Below are positions 37,707-46,567 of a DNA stretch of 64,000 nt, in pieces. Below the pieces are notes generated by a model. That model was given only the letters and a program-made list of their open reading frames with translations, was not told where the DNA came from and ran no database searches. Source of the DNA: an uncultured Bacilli bacterium (GTDB taxonomy: Bacteria > Bacillota_I > Bacilli_A > RF39 > UBA660); contig CAKOKQ010000004.1 in NCBI GenBank assembly GCA_934095825.1, positions 62,001 to 126,000 of the forward strand, in the 5' to 3' direction. Numbering within the stretch: position 1 is the stretch's first letter; every line of letters begins with the position of its first letter. Both the position numbers and the translations under genes were made by a program.

Positions 37707-38936
37707 TTATTCAATCCTAAATGGATTATCAACGGAACCGTTCCCTTTATTTAGAATATTACCTTTAATATTTATTACAGGGCGAATATAGTATGAACTA
37801 CTTGCAAAAGTTATTAGAGTCGTTTGTTCATCTAGACCAACAGAATATACTCTTGCCATATTTCCTTTGTACCAATCTACATAACCGTAATCTGTTGGTG
37901 TCATGACCCAATACCAATTATTACTAAAAAGATAAGATTTTTTATTTAATGATGTATAGTTAATCACACCAGCAAAAAGTGTTTCATCAGCTATCATTAT
38001 ACCTATTGGATAGGTTAAAGCCTTGTTGCCAATATTAGAATTAAGTGTTGTAAATAAATCATTATCACTATTTTTACATAATAAAGTTGGATTTTTGTTG
38101 GTAATCAATCGATTGTATCCATTAAATGTAGCACTAGTAACGCCATCGCCACTATATAAAGTTCTGTCATTGCAAAAGCCAGAGTCGGCAATATATTTTT
38201 CAAATGTCGTATTTGCTAAATTAGTAGAATACCAAGCGTCTATTTTTTCTTTTATTGTCGAGTTGATTTCGTTTTTAATGCTATTTTCGTATGTATCTGA
38301 ATTTTTCCCATACATATAGCCAACATGTTTAATCTCACTTGAAATAGAATTGTATGATGATTTTCCAATAGTTTTATTCTCATTTTCGGCATTTTTAACA
38401 TTACCATTATAGAGTAGTCTTATCGAACCATCACCATTAATTCTAATAAGTTGCCAATAAAATCCTCCAAAGTAAACATTGTTATTAGTGCCAACACCTC
38501 TATAGTAGTAGCTAGTGCCAAAATCGTCGTCAGTTTCACAAAAATAACCATATTCATCTTCTAGTTCAGTAATATTATAATCATTATTAAAATACTTTTG
38601 GGGACATTTGGTGTACTCATCAACGACAAAGGATTTTTCTGCAATTTTAATATTATCTTTACTTTTAAAATAAAGATTACATTTGGTCTTTTTATTAATA
38701 TTTTTTAAAAATAAGCCCCAGTTAGCATTATCCCAATAATAATTGACATCACTATCACAATTGGCTTTAACAAAAGATGAATTTTCTTTAGTAGGAATAT
38801 TGGTAGTTAACTCATCATTCATATAGACAGCTATAGTGTCTTTAGATTTTAAATAGTGATTATTTTTATAAATAACGAATAATAAAATTATTCCTAAAAA
38901 CAATAATAAGCTTAAAATAAAACATTTCTTTTTCAT
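37707..38936 (-). CDS. Secreted or membrane-anchored protein with a DUF6273-like domain
   Basis: 409 residues. N-terminal membrane segment (about 4-24, CFILSLLLFLGIILLFVIY), a domain of about 100 residues with Cys pairs, then a region typical of surface proteins of uncultured gut Firmicutes: VYFGGFYWQLIRINGDGSIR near 150, SGFCND, a late WYWVMTPTDYG and SSYYIRPVINIKG at the end. These patterns resemble DUF6273, a fold related to sulfatase-modifying-like adhesins; I am not certain of the name. Start ATG at 38936 with AAGGAG upstream. It is transcribed away from the unusual palindrome-flanked segment. Confidence 0.65.
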   Translation of the reverse strand: MKKKCFILSLLLFLGIILLFVIYKNNHYLKSKDTIAVYMNDELTTNIPTKENSSFVKANCDSDVNYYWDNANWGLFLKNINKKTKCNLYFKSKDNIKIAEKSFVVDEYTKCPQKYFNNDYNITELEDEYGYFCETDDDFGTSYYYRGVGTNNNVYFGGFYWQLIRINGDGSIRLLYNGNVKNAENENKTIGKSSYNSISSEIKHVGYMYGKNSDTYENSIKNEINSTIKEKIDAWYSTNLANTTFEKYIADSGFCNDRTLYSGDGVTSATFNGYNRLITNKNPTLLCKNSDNDLFTTLNSNIGNKALTYPIGIMIADETLFAGVINYTSLNKKSYLFSNNWYWVMTPTDYGYVDWYKGNMARVYSVGLDEQTTLITFASSSYYIRPVINIKGNILNKGNGSVDNPFRIE

Positions 38937-38966
38937 AGTCAAAACTCCTTTTTGCCGTATTTTCGG

Positions 38967-38993
38967 TTTCATAGAGTTAAAAACTCTATGAAA
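38967..38993. repeat. 27-bp palindrome, copy 1
   Basis: A 12-bp arm TTTCATAGAGTT (38967-38978), centre AAA, and the exact inverse arm. Copy 2 (39221-39247) is the exact reverse complement of it. The copy is in the 5' leader of the secreted-protein gene, 31 bases upstream of its start codon, and an outer CCGT/ACGG pair can extend the stem. Confidence 0.9.
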
Positions 38994-39024
38994 AGACACG
39001 GTAAAACCTAGCACGAACAGCTAT

Positions 39025-39135
39025 TTGACTACAAATTTGACCAGAAATAATTATATTAATTTGACTAGGAAATATCCGTTAATACTAGGTAGATACTTAC
39101 TTTAAATAAAAATATCCTGACGAGATTTTTGACTA
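39025..39135 (+). promoter_or_regulatory. Four direct repeats TTGACYA in the leader region
   Basis: TTGACTA or TTGACCA begins at 39025, 39037, 39061 and 39129. The first three are 12 and 24 bases apart, so they lie on nearly the same helix face. They could be binding sites for a regulator. The segment lies upstream of the secreted-protein gene and between the two palindromes. Confidence 0.45.
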
Positions 39136-39220
39136 TAATAAATATCAAAATCATCTTTAAAAGATTAAAAAACTATGGTATAGTTAATATATAAGTTAAA
39201 TAGAGATACCGAAAATTAGC

Positions 39221-39247
39221 TTTCATAGAGTTTTTAACTCTATGAAA
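39221..39247. repeat. 27-bp palindrome, copy 2
   Basis: The same 12-bp arms as copy 1 but with centre TTT, that is, the reverse complement. A 9-bp inverted pair ATTTTCGGT (38959-38967) and ACCGAAAAT (39208-39216) also flanks the segment between the copies. Confidence 0.9.
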
Positions 39248-39278
39248 AATGGCTTTTTAGGATAAAATTAACTAATAT

Positions 39279-39322
39279 AGCAAAAAATATATGGAAAATG
39301 GGTTCTCATATATTTTTTTGCT
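39279..39322. terminator. Terminator after the flippase gene
   Basis: Long stem AGCAAAAAATATATG (39279-39293) with CATATATTTTTTTGCT (39307-39322), one bulged T. It lies 86 bases beyond the stop of the minus-strand flippase gene; a T-rich stretch within the stem and beyond supports termination in that direction, though a clean T run is lacking. Confidence 0.5.
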
Positions 39323-39407
39323 TTCTATATATAAATAATGAAAATAACTATTATGACTTATTATGTTTATAAGACATAGGATAGATTACCTTAATTTTGA
39401 TTAGATT

Positions 39408-40709
39408 TCAAGCATTTTTGTTTAAAATAGTTTTTAATTTAGAGCCGTTTTTTAAAACCACAAAGAAAATATCTAGAGCTTCGCTGATAACAAGACCATA
39501 TAAACCAATATGCAATAAACTAAAAATAAATAAAGATGATAATTTTAAAAATACCCCAATAGTAGTAGTTTTTAAAGTATATGAGCCATATCCTAAACCT
39601 TGTAAAATACTAGAAATAGGAGCTTCTAAATAATAAAAAGTAAAAAAAGGACTTAGGGCTAAAATGTAATTAGCACCCAAATTAGTATTGTAAATAAGAC
39701 CAAGTAAAAACTTGCGAAAAATGGTTACTAAAATAACAGTTATTAGACCAATAAGACCAGAAATAAAAATAGCTTGCTTAGTACGAATTCTTACTAAATC
39801 ATACTTTTTTTGACTATAAAATTTAGAAACTTCCGGAATAATACTAGTACAAATAGCTTGAATTAGAAAAGAAGGCATTAAAAGAAGAGCTAGGCTATAA
39901 CTATTATAAATACCATATTCTAAGACAAAAAAGGAAGAAGAGTAGCCAACATATAAAAGCGTATTAGAAAGAATAATAGGTTCAAAAAAATATCCAATAT
40001 TACCAATGATACGACTAGAAACTAAAGGCATAGAAGTTCCTAATAAACTTTTAAAAATAGAAGGATTATAAGAAATATTCGTTAAATTTAACTTAGTGTT
40101 TTTAGGAAGCAAGAATAAAAAAGTAATGATACTAGAGGCCTCTGTTACGATATTAAGAAGTAAGAAAGACATAATTCCTAAGACTAAGTTTTTCTTAACT
40201 AAACTAGGTAAAATAAAAATAATAAATAAAAGGCGAATGGTTTGTTCGATACAATTCGAAATGTTATTAGGAAGCATTCTTTGCTTACCATAAAAATATC
40301 CCTTTAAAGTACAGGCTAAGGCCATATTAGGCATCGCAAGACAGGCAGCAATAATCAAAACCTTAGTTCTCGGTTCATGCAAAAGACTATTACTAATAAA
40401 ATCACTACTTAAGATAATAATAATTACACAAATAAAATTTAAAATAATTAGAAAAATAATACCTTGTTCAATGATTTTTCGGCTTCTGGTTTTACCTTCC
40501 GCAATAAGTTTAGAAATGGCTTGAGGCATACCAAAACCCGCAATAGTAACCATTAAAGAAAAGAAAGGCATAATAAGACTGTAAAGACTAATTCCCTCTG
40601 TACCTAAAATGCGGGTATAAAGAATTTTTATAATGAAACTTAGAATTTTAACAACGAGGCCACCACCACATAAAATAAGGGTACTAATAAGAAACTTGTT
40701 TTTTTGCAA
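39408..40709 (-). CDS. Polysaccharide/lipid flippase of the MOP superfamily, SpoVB/MurJ-like
   Basis: 433 residues with about 12 membrane helices. Typical features: LCGGGLVVKILSFIIKILYTRILGT at the start, a GFGMPQAISKLIAEG loop, CTLKGYFYGKQRM near 135 and AICTSIIPEVSKFYS near 285. Members export lipid-linked wall precursors; SpoVB acts in Bacillus spores, but paralogs serve as lipid II flippases. The TTG at 40709 is favoured because AGGTGA ends 5 bases upstream; a GTG at 40718 lies inside that site. It is divergent from comN, the same neighbour as spoVB has in Bacillus subtilis. Confidence 0.85.
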   Translation of the reverse strand: MQKNKFLISTLILCGGGLVVKILSFIIKILYTRILGTEGISLYSLIMPFFSLMVTIAGFGMPQAISKLIAEGKTRSRKIIEQGIIFLIILNFICVIIIILSSDFISNSLLHEPRTKVLIIAACLAMPNMALACTLKGYFYGKQRMLPNNISNCIEQTIRLLFIIFILPSLVKKNLVLGIMSFLLLNIVTEASSIITFLFLLPKNTKLNLTNISYNPSIFKSLLGTSMPLVSSRIIGNIGYFFEPIILSNTLLYVGYSSSFFVLEYGIYNSYSLALLLMPSFLIQAICTSIIPEVSKFYSQKKYDLVRIRTKQAIFISGLIGLITVILVTIFRKFLLGLIYNTNLGANYILALSPFFTFYYLEAPISSILQGLGYGSYTLKTTTIGVFLKLSSLFIFSLLHIGLYGLVISEALDIFFVVLKNGSKLKTILNKNA

Positions 40710-40802
40710 TCTTATCACCTATATAAATATTATGAAGATTTTCCCTTCAAAATTACTGCGTTTTAGTTTATAATAATGAAGAAGGACATCAGGTGATTAT
40801 TT

Positions 40803-41051
40803 ATGGATTATGAATTTACAAGCGTCTTAGATTTGAAGGCTCATATTAAACCAGCCCTAGATTCCAAGGTAAAAGAAATGCAAAGAAAAAATATTAAATA
40901 TGTTAATCAAGATGATATTTTTGAATACTTAAGAAATAATGTGTGGCCCTTAAAAAGCAATTTAACTCTTTATAACATAGTTGATGATATTTTAAATACC
41001 GATAATGAAATATTTTGTAATTATGTGGTAAATAAACTTAAAAATCATTAA
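40803..41051 (+). CDS. comN: ComN-like post-transcriptional regulator
   Basis: 82 residues. It fits the small post-transcriptional regulator family of Bacillus ComN (YrzD): LKAHIKPALDSKVKEMQ, then DIFEYLRNNVWP and LYNIVDDILN. In Bacillus ComN acts on comE mRNA and on the division protein DivIVA localisation; no competence gene is seen here. The ATG follows AGGTGAT with 6 bases between. It is divergent from the flippase gene, the arrangement found for spoVB-yrzD. Confidence 0.75.
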   Translation: MDYEFTSVLDLKAHIKPALDSKVKEMQRKNIKYVNQDDIFEYLRNNVWPLKSNLTLYNIVDDILNTDNEIFCNYVVNKLKNH

Positions 41052-41171
41052 TTTAAATAATTGATGGTAATTAAAAAATATTTAGCAAGATATATTAATT
41101 AAAAAGATGTTAGCAGTAAGAAGGGCAATAACAGAAAATAAAGGTGTTTTCATAGGACAGGAGTGATTACA

Positions 41172-43334
41172 ATGGAGATAACAAAAAGAGAATATAAAGA
41201 AGTTACTTATGAAGAATTATTAGAAAAATTAAAAACTTATATTAAAGATGAAGAAGAGTTAAAAACGATTGATAGGGCCTATACTTTTGCCAAGACTCAT
41301 CATGCTGGTAAAAAACGCAAGAGTGGCGATGATTATATTAGCCACCCTGTAAATGTTGCTTATATTTTGACATCTTTAAATGCTGATTATATTACTATTT
41401 CTTCGGCACTTTTACATGAAGTAGTTAACCATGGTGGGGCCACAATAAAAGAAGTAGAAGAAAATTTTGGAAAAGAGATTAGCAGTATTGTTGGTAGTAT
41501 TTCCAAAATAAATAAATTAACTTTATCCGATGATAAAGAAGCTAGTGTGATTAATTTAAGAAAAGTTTTAGTTGGTTTATCTTCCGATGTTCGAGTACTT
41601 TTCGTAAAACTTGCGGACCGCTTACATAACATGCGTACCATTTGGGCCCTTGATCCTGAAGCTCAAAAGGCAAAAGCTAATGAGACAATTTCGGTTTTAA
41701 TTCCCATTGCCCATCGTTTAGGTATTAATAAAATTAAAGCTGAACTTGAAGACTTATCATTATATTATACTAAACCAGATGTTTATCGGGATATTGAAGA
41801 AAAATTAAATAATGAAAGTACTAAGTTAAACGAAGAGCTAGAATTAATGAAGAATGAACTTGTAGAAATTATGAACGAAAATAACATTCATTTTCATATT
41901 AAAGCTCGCGTTAAAAGTGTCCATAGTATTTATGAAAAAATGGCTAAAGGTAAAAAATGGAATGAGATTTATGATATCTTAGCTTTAAGAATTATTGTTG
42001 ATACTGTTAGCGATTGTTATCTAGCTATTGGTTTAATTCATGCAAAGTTTAGACCATTGCCAAAGCGATTTAAAGACTATATTGCGATGCCTAAAGAAAA
42101 TATGTATCAATCCCTACATACCTCGATTTTTGGACCCCATGGCTATGTTTATGAGGTTCAGATTAGAACCACCGAGATGGATGAGGTAGCCGAAAAAGGT
42201 ATTGCCAGCCACTGGTCGTATAAAGAGCATACCAAAGGTGGGGTTGTTAATGTTTTTGAACAAAAATTAGAAATGTTTAGAAACTTAATTGAACAGCACA
42301 GTGATGATTTAAGCAACAGCGAATTAAAGAAAGAACTAAATGAAGAAGCCTTAGGCAAAATGATTTATTGCTTTACCCCCAAAGGTGATGTCGTAGAGCT
42401 TCCAGTTAATTCAACACCAATCGATTTTGCTTATCGAATTCACTCGAAAGTTGGAGATACTTGTGTAGGGGCCATCGTTAATGAAATTATGGTACCTTTA
42501 AATAAACCACTAGAAGATGGCGATATTGTTTCCATTAAAACCAGTAAAGATGCCAGCCCTTCAAAAGAATGGTTAAATATTGTTAAAACCAGTCAAGCTA
42601 AGAATAAAATTAAATCATATTTTTCTAAGATTGATCGTGAAGAATATATTAAACGCGGAGAAGATTTATTAGAAAAAGAAATTCGCCGCCGTAAACTAAC
42701 AATTAGTGATGTCTTAGCAACCGAAAGAGTAGAAAAAGTTTGTAAAGATCTAAAGTTAGATGATTTAGAAGATATTTACTTATCAATTGGTTCTTTAAGA
42801 TTTACCCCATCTTACATAATTAATATGGCTTATGAAGATAAAAAAGATGTTCATGATATTTTGATTGAAAAGATTGGTCGCAAGAGCGAAAATATTAATT
42901 ATAAGAGTGATATTATAGTAGCAGGTAGTGGGGATATCAAAGTTAATATTGCTAAATGTTGCAAACCAATTAAAGGTGATGAAATAATTGGTTATATTAC
43001 TAAAGGAGAAGGCATTACTGTTCATAAAAAAGATTGTCCTAATGTTTCTAATACTAACCGTTTAATTGAAGTAAGCTGGAATGATACAAATAGTACTTAT
43101 TACTTTACAGATATTTTAATAAGTACAATTAATAATAAAAATTATCTTTATGATATTGTAAGTCTAGCAAAAGAAAAAGATATCTATATCGATGCTGTTA
43201 GCAGTAAAGAAGAAGATAATTTAACAAAGTATAAAATTACTTTGAAAATAAAAAATATTAAAGAATTAGATAGCTTAATAAATGCCTTAAATATGTGTAG
43301 TTATGTAATTAAAGTAGAAAGAGTTAAGAACTAA
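41172..43334 (+). CDS. rel: RelA/SpoT-family (p)ppGpp enzyme with altered hydrolase site
   Basis: 720 residues. Domain order is the standard one: HD hydrolase (about 30-180), synthetase (about 235-345, with RVKSVHSIYEKM, FKDYIAMPKENMYQSLHTSIFGPHG and EVQIRT), TGS (near 395-455), the Cys-rich region KCCKPIKGD, and ACT. The synthetase motifs are complete. In the hydrolase, however, the HDxxED core reads HEVVNHG (His82, Glu83, Asn86, His87), replacing the metal-binding Asp and the catalytic Glu-Asp pair. Synthesis of (p)ppGpp is thus likely, hydrolysis doubtful. CAGGAG precedes the ATG at 41172. dtd follows with a one-base overlap, as in Bacillus relA-dtd. Confidence 0.92.
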   Translation: MEITKREYKEVTYEELLEKLKTYIKDEEELKTIDRAYTFAKTHHAGKKRKSGDDYISHPVNVAYILTSLNADYITISSALLHEVVNHGGATIKEVEENFGKEISSIVGSISKINKLTLSDDKEASVINLRKVLVGLSSDVRVLFVKLADRLHNMRTIWALDPEAQKAKANETISVLIPIAHRLGINKIKAELEDLSLYYTKPDVYRDIEEKLNNESTKLNEELELMKNELVEIMNENNIHFHIKARVKSVHSIYEKMAKGKKWNEIYDILALRIIVDTVSDCYLAIGLIHAKFRPLPKRFKDYIAMPKENMYQSLHTSIFGPHGYVYEVQIRTTEMDEVAEKGIASHWSYKEHTKGGVVNVFEQKLEMFRNLIEQHSDDLSNSELKKELNEEALGKMIYCFTPKGDVVELPVNSTPIDFAYRIHSKVGDTCVGAIVNEIMVPLNKPLEDGDIVSIKTSKDASPSKEWLNIVKTSQAKNKIKSYFSKIDREEYIKRGEDLLEKEIRRRKLTISDVLATERVEKVCKDLKLDDLEDIYLSIGSLRFTPSYIINMAYEDKKDVHDILIEKIGRKSENINYKSDIIVAGSGDIKVNIAKCCKPIKGDEIIGYITKGEGITVHKKDCPNVSNTNRLIEVSWNDTNSTYYFTDILISTINNKNYLYDIVSLAKEKDIYIDAVSSKEEDNLTKYKITLKIKNIKELDSLINALNMCSYVIKVERVKN

Positions 43335-43771
43335 TGAAAGTAGTAGTGCAAAGAGCAGGTGCCTCAAGTGTCAAAGTTAATGAAAATATTGTAGGCAACA
43401 TAAATTCAGGCTTAGTTTTATTAGTAGGATTTACGGATACTGATACTATTGAGACGCTTAAGTTTATGGCAAAAAAGATAGTAAATTTACGCATATTTCC
43501 TGATGAGAAAGGCATAATGAATAAGAGTATTTTAGATTATGGCGGGGATATTTTAAGTATTTCGCAATTTACTTTGTATGGTGATGCTACAAAAGGTAAT
43601 AGACCAAGTTATATTAAAGCTGCTAAGGGAGAAATATCAAAACCTTTATATGATAAATTTAATGAATTATTAAGAGAATATGTCAAAGTGGAAACTGGAA
43701 TTTTTGGGGCTGATATGGAAGTTAATATAACTAATATTGGGCCGACAACTATTTTATTAGAAAAAGAATAA
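43334..43771 (+). CDS. dtd: D-aminoacyl-tRNA deacylase
   Basis: 145 residues, full length. Frees tRNA from wrongly attached D-amino acids (and glycine on tRNA-Ala). Motifs: MKVVVQRAGASSV, the active-site SQFTLYGD near 77-84, and TGIFGADMEV. The GP cis-Pro loop is kept as NIGPTT, where most members have NDGPVT. Its ATG shares bases with the rel stop (TAATGA), so they are coupled. AAGGAGG for the next gene begins at its stop. Confidence 0.93.
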   Translation: MKVVVQRAGASSVKVNENIVGNINSGLVLLVGFTDTDTIETLKFMAKKIVNLRIFPDEKGIMNKSILDYGGDILSISQFTLYGDATKGNRPSYIKAAKGEISKPLYDKFNELLREYVKVETGIFGADMEVNITNIGPTTILLEKE

Positions 43772-43782
43772 GGAGGATAAAT

Positions 43783-45111
43783 ATGTATGATGATTCAGCT
43801 GGAGCCATGTATGAGCAAGAAGAATATGCTCGTAAAGAAGCTTTAAGAAGAAAAAAATTATTAATAAGAAGAATTGTGGTAGTTAGTACAATTTTGGTTG
43901 TATCTTTATATACTATTTTCTTTTTAGTAGACCAAAGTCGTTTTAAAAAGGGGCAAAAACCCTTAATAACATTTAAAGAAGTAACCAAAACCTATAATGA
44001 TGGAACCGTAACATCGCGTTATGGATTAGGTTGGGTCTTTCGAGAATATAATCGTGAGTCCTTACTTGATACAGAAATGGTACCATTTTGGAAAAGAATT
44101 AGACAAGATTATGATGCTGCAACGACTGTTGATTCTAACTTACCACAAGTTGTTACGGGATATGAAGTACCCGATAATCCTGATGAATTAGAAAAAGTTG
44201 ATGGCGTTATCTTCTTATATGACGGTGGTCATTTGCTTGATACTTATAAATGTATTTTAAGTGATACTGATTGTGAAATAGCAACTTCTTATCTTTATAG
44301 CGATGAGGTAAGTGGGATGTATGATGTTAAAATGAGTATTGTCGATAAAAGATATGCTTTCATAAGAGAATATCAAAATAAAGGAACCGAAAATGAAACT
44401 AGCTATGTCTTGTTATATGATATTAAAAATAAACAAATACTAGCTAAATATGAAGATATTCATTATTCAAAAAGAGAAAATGGTAAAGGAATTATTGATT
44501 CTTCTAAATATATAATTAAGAAAAACGGTTTATGGGGAATCGACCAAGTTATTAATGGGCGAGTTAGTAATGTTTTAGATTATCGTTATTATGGAATTAA
44601 TTTCTACTTTAATAGTAAAAAATATGTTTTAAAAAGTGATGAAGGATATCAAATTTATGATATAAATGCTAATAGTTTTAGTAACTTTATTACGGATAAA
44701 ATAGAGGATATAGTTGGTAGTGGGACTAATACTTTCTATACGACAAAGACAGTTAATAATGATGGTGTTTTCTATACTTTATATAATGCCAATACTTTAG
44801 AAAGCGTTTTAGAAGGTACAGCTTCTTATATTGAATTACATAATGGCTTTATTGCTTATGTTCGTGATAATAAACTATATTTAAGTGATTTTTCAGGTAA
44901 TAATCTTTTAGATAGAGAAATACCACTATACTTTAATAATTATAATGGCTCTGGTGTTAAGGCCTTTACGGTTGAAATTTTAGGTAATCAATTAAGAATA
45001 GCCACTCCAAAGACTAATGAAACAACCCATTATACGACCGAATATTATTTTGACAGTGTTACTTATTCATTTATCAGAACTCGTGAAAATGTTAAAGAAA
45101 CGGTAGAGTAG
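43783..45111 (+). CDS. Hypothetical single-pass membrane protein between dtd and hisS
   Basis: 442 residues, unrecognised. A charged N-terminus (about 1-27) is followed by one membrane helix (about 28-48, IRRIVVVSTILVVSLYTIFFLV) and a large outer domain made mainly of beta strands with repeated Tyr/Asp/Gly turns (YDIKNKQIL, LYNANTLESV, LYLSDFSGNN), which suggests a beta-propeller-like build. AAGGAGG sits 5 bases before the ATG. It is the one gene of this core block without a counterpart that I recognise in Bacillus. Confidence 0.65.
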   Translation: MYDDSAGAMYEQEEYARKEALRRKKLLIRRIVVVSTILVVSLYTIFFLVDQSRFKKGQKPLITFKEVTKTYNDGTVTSRYGLGWVFREYNRESLLDTEMVPFWKRIRQDYDAATTVDSNLPQVVTGYEVPDNPDELEKVDGVIFLYDGGHLLDTYKCILSDTDCEIATSYLYSDEVSGMYDVKMSIVDKRYAFIREYQNKGTENETSYVLLYDIKNKQILAKYEDIHYSKRENGKGIIDSSKYIIKKNGLWGIDQVINGRVSNVLDYRYYGINFYFNSKKYVLKSDEGYQIYDINANSFSNFITDKIEDIVGSGTNTFYTTKTVNNDGVFYTLYNANTLESVLEGTASYIELHNGFIAYVRDNKLYLSDFSGNNLLDREIPLYFNNYNGSGVKAFTVEILGNQLRIATPKTNETTHYTTEYYFDSVTYSFIRTRENVKETVE

Positions 45112-45184
45112 TCTTATTAGTATTTTATCTTATAAAAAAGATTAGAGAATTCGTTAAAAATTAAAGATATATATGGACGAAGAA

Positions 45185-45213
45185 TTGACTAAAAATTAGA
45201 AAGTCATTATAAT
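45185..45213 (+). promoter_or_regulatory. Promoter of hisS-gatCAB
   Basis: TTGACT (45185-45190), 17-base spacer, TATAAT (45208-45213). The leader to the hisS start is about 75 bases. Confidence 0.85.
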
Positions 45214-45234
45214 AATGGATAAATAAATTGTTAT

Positions 45235-45272
45235 GTAGTAGGAGATCTAGTATGTAATGATACTAGGTTTTT
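45235..45272 (+). promoter_or_regulatory. Attenuator-like hairpin with a start-stop mini-ORF in the hisS leader
   Basis: Downstream of the hisS promoter there is AGGAG (45240-45244), then ATG TAA (45252-45257) at normal spacing, and this start-stop pair is part of a hairpin CTAGTAT/ATACTAG (45247-45253 with 45260-45266) followed by GTTTTTACTTTT. It could be an intrinsic attenuator tied to translation, or simply a terminator. No T-box features are present. Confidence 0.5.
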
Positions 45273-45294
45273 ACTTTTAGAAAAGAGGACAAAT

Positions 45295-46560
45295 ATGATA
45301 ATTAAACAAAAAGGAACTATTGATATTTATGGAGATGAGGCTCTTAGATGGCAATATGTAGAGAGTCTAATTAAAGACCTTTGTCAAACTTATAATTATG
45401 GTTGGATTAGAACGCCTGTATTTGAAGCAACCGAATTGTTTCACCGTGGGGTTGGGGAAACAACCGATATTGTAACCAAAGAAACATATGACTTTAAAGA
45501 TAGAGGCGAAAGAAATATTACTTTAAGACCAGAAGGTACGGCGGGAGTAGTTAGAAGTTATATTGAAAATAAAATGTATGGAAGTGCTACACAACCAGTT
45601 AAATTCTTCTATTTAGAACCAATGTATCGATATGAAAGACCCCAAAGTGGGAGACTAAGAGAATTTAGTCAGTTTGGCTGTGAAGTGATTGGGTGTGATG
45701 ATGCTTATATCGATGCGGAAATCATTTCTATTCCAGTTAATCTTTTCAAAACACTAGGACTTCGTAATGTTAAAGTAGAACTTAATTCCTTAGGTGATAA
45801 AGAGTCTCGTGATAATTATCGTAAAGCTTTAATTAACTATTTAAAACCACATATTGATGAATTGTGTGAAGACTGCAAAGTAAGATTAGAAAAAAATCCT
45901 TTAAGAATCTTAGATTGCAAAATTGATGGGGAGAATGAAATTATTAAGAATGCTCCAAAGACAATTGATTACTTAACCGATGAGGCTAAAAAGAGATTTG
46001 AAGCTGTTAAACATTATTTAGATGTTATGGAAATTGATTATGAAGTAAATCCTAAGATAGTTAGAGGTCTTGATTATTATAATCATACAGTATTTGAAAT
46101 TATGGCCGATATTGATAATATGGGAAGTCAAAGTACTTTAGCAGCCGGTGGGCGTTATAATGGCATGATTGAAACTTTAGGAGGTCCAAGTACCCCAGCA
46201 ATCGGCTTTGCCTGCGGTCTTGATAGATTAATGCTTGCTTTAACAAAAGAAGATATTGAATTACCAATTAAGAACTGGGTTGATGCTTATATTATGTATG
46301 TTTCTGATACAGAAAAAGACTATGCTGTAAATATTTGTCAAACCCTAAGATTAAATGGCTTTGATGTTGAAATGGAAAATATGGGAAGAAGTTTGAAAGC
46401 CCAATTTAAACAAGCAGACCGCTTAAATTCTAAATTTTTAATCATCTTAAATGATGAGGATATTAGAAATAAGACAATTAAGATTAAAGATAATGTAACT
46501 AAAGAAGAAACAACAATTAATGAAGATGAATTAGTAGATTATATAAACATGAATATGTAG
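45295..46560 (+). CDS. hisS: Histidyl-tRNA synthetase
   Basis: 421 residues, normal length. Class II synthetase charging tRNA-His. Motif 1 region is TPVFEATELFHRGVGETTDIV, motif 2 is EPMYRYERPQSGRLREFSQFG near 103-123, the His-binding motif RGLDYYNHTVFEI near 258 and motif 3 ACGLDRLM near 305; a Rossmann-like anticodon domain ends the protein. AGAGGA precedes the ATG. It leads the gatC-gatA-gatB run with only a 7-base gap to gatC. Confidence 0.97.
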   Translation: MIIKQKGTIDIYGDEALRWQYVESLIKDLCQTYNYGWIRTPVFEATELFHRGVGETTDIVTKETYDFKDRGERNITLRPEGTAGVVRSYIENKMYGSATQPVKFFYLEPMYRYERPQSGRLREFSQFGCEVIGCDDAYIDAEIISIPVNLFKTLGLRNVKVELNSLGDKESRDNYRKALINYLKPHIDELCEDCKVRLEKNPLRILDCKIDGENEIIKNAPKTIDYLTDEAKKRFEAVKHYLDVMEIDYEVNPKIVRGLDYYNHTVFEIMADIDNMGSQSTLAAGGRYNGMIETLGGPSTPAIGFACGLDRLMLALTKEDIELPIKNWVDAYIMYVSDTEKDYAVNICQTLRLNGFDVEMENMGRSLKAQFKQADRLNSKFLIILNDEDIRNKTIKIKDNVTKEETTINEDELVDYINMNM

Positions 46561-46567
46561 GAGAGTA

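Noticed and set aside
38937..39030. Cyclic di-GMP-type riboswitch in the leader of the secreted protein gene
   Set aside because: A few short matches such as ACACGG and AAACC occur, but the required order and tetraloop receptor parts are not present.
45112..45294. T-box riboswitch before hisS
   Set aside because: No T-box consensus (AGGGTGGNACCGCG-like) or specifier stem was found; only a short hairpin is present.
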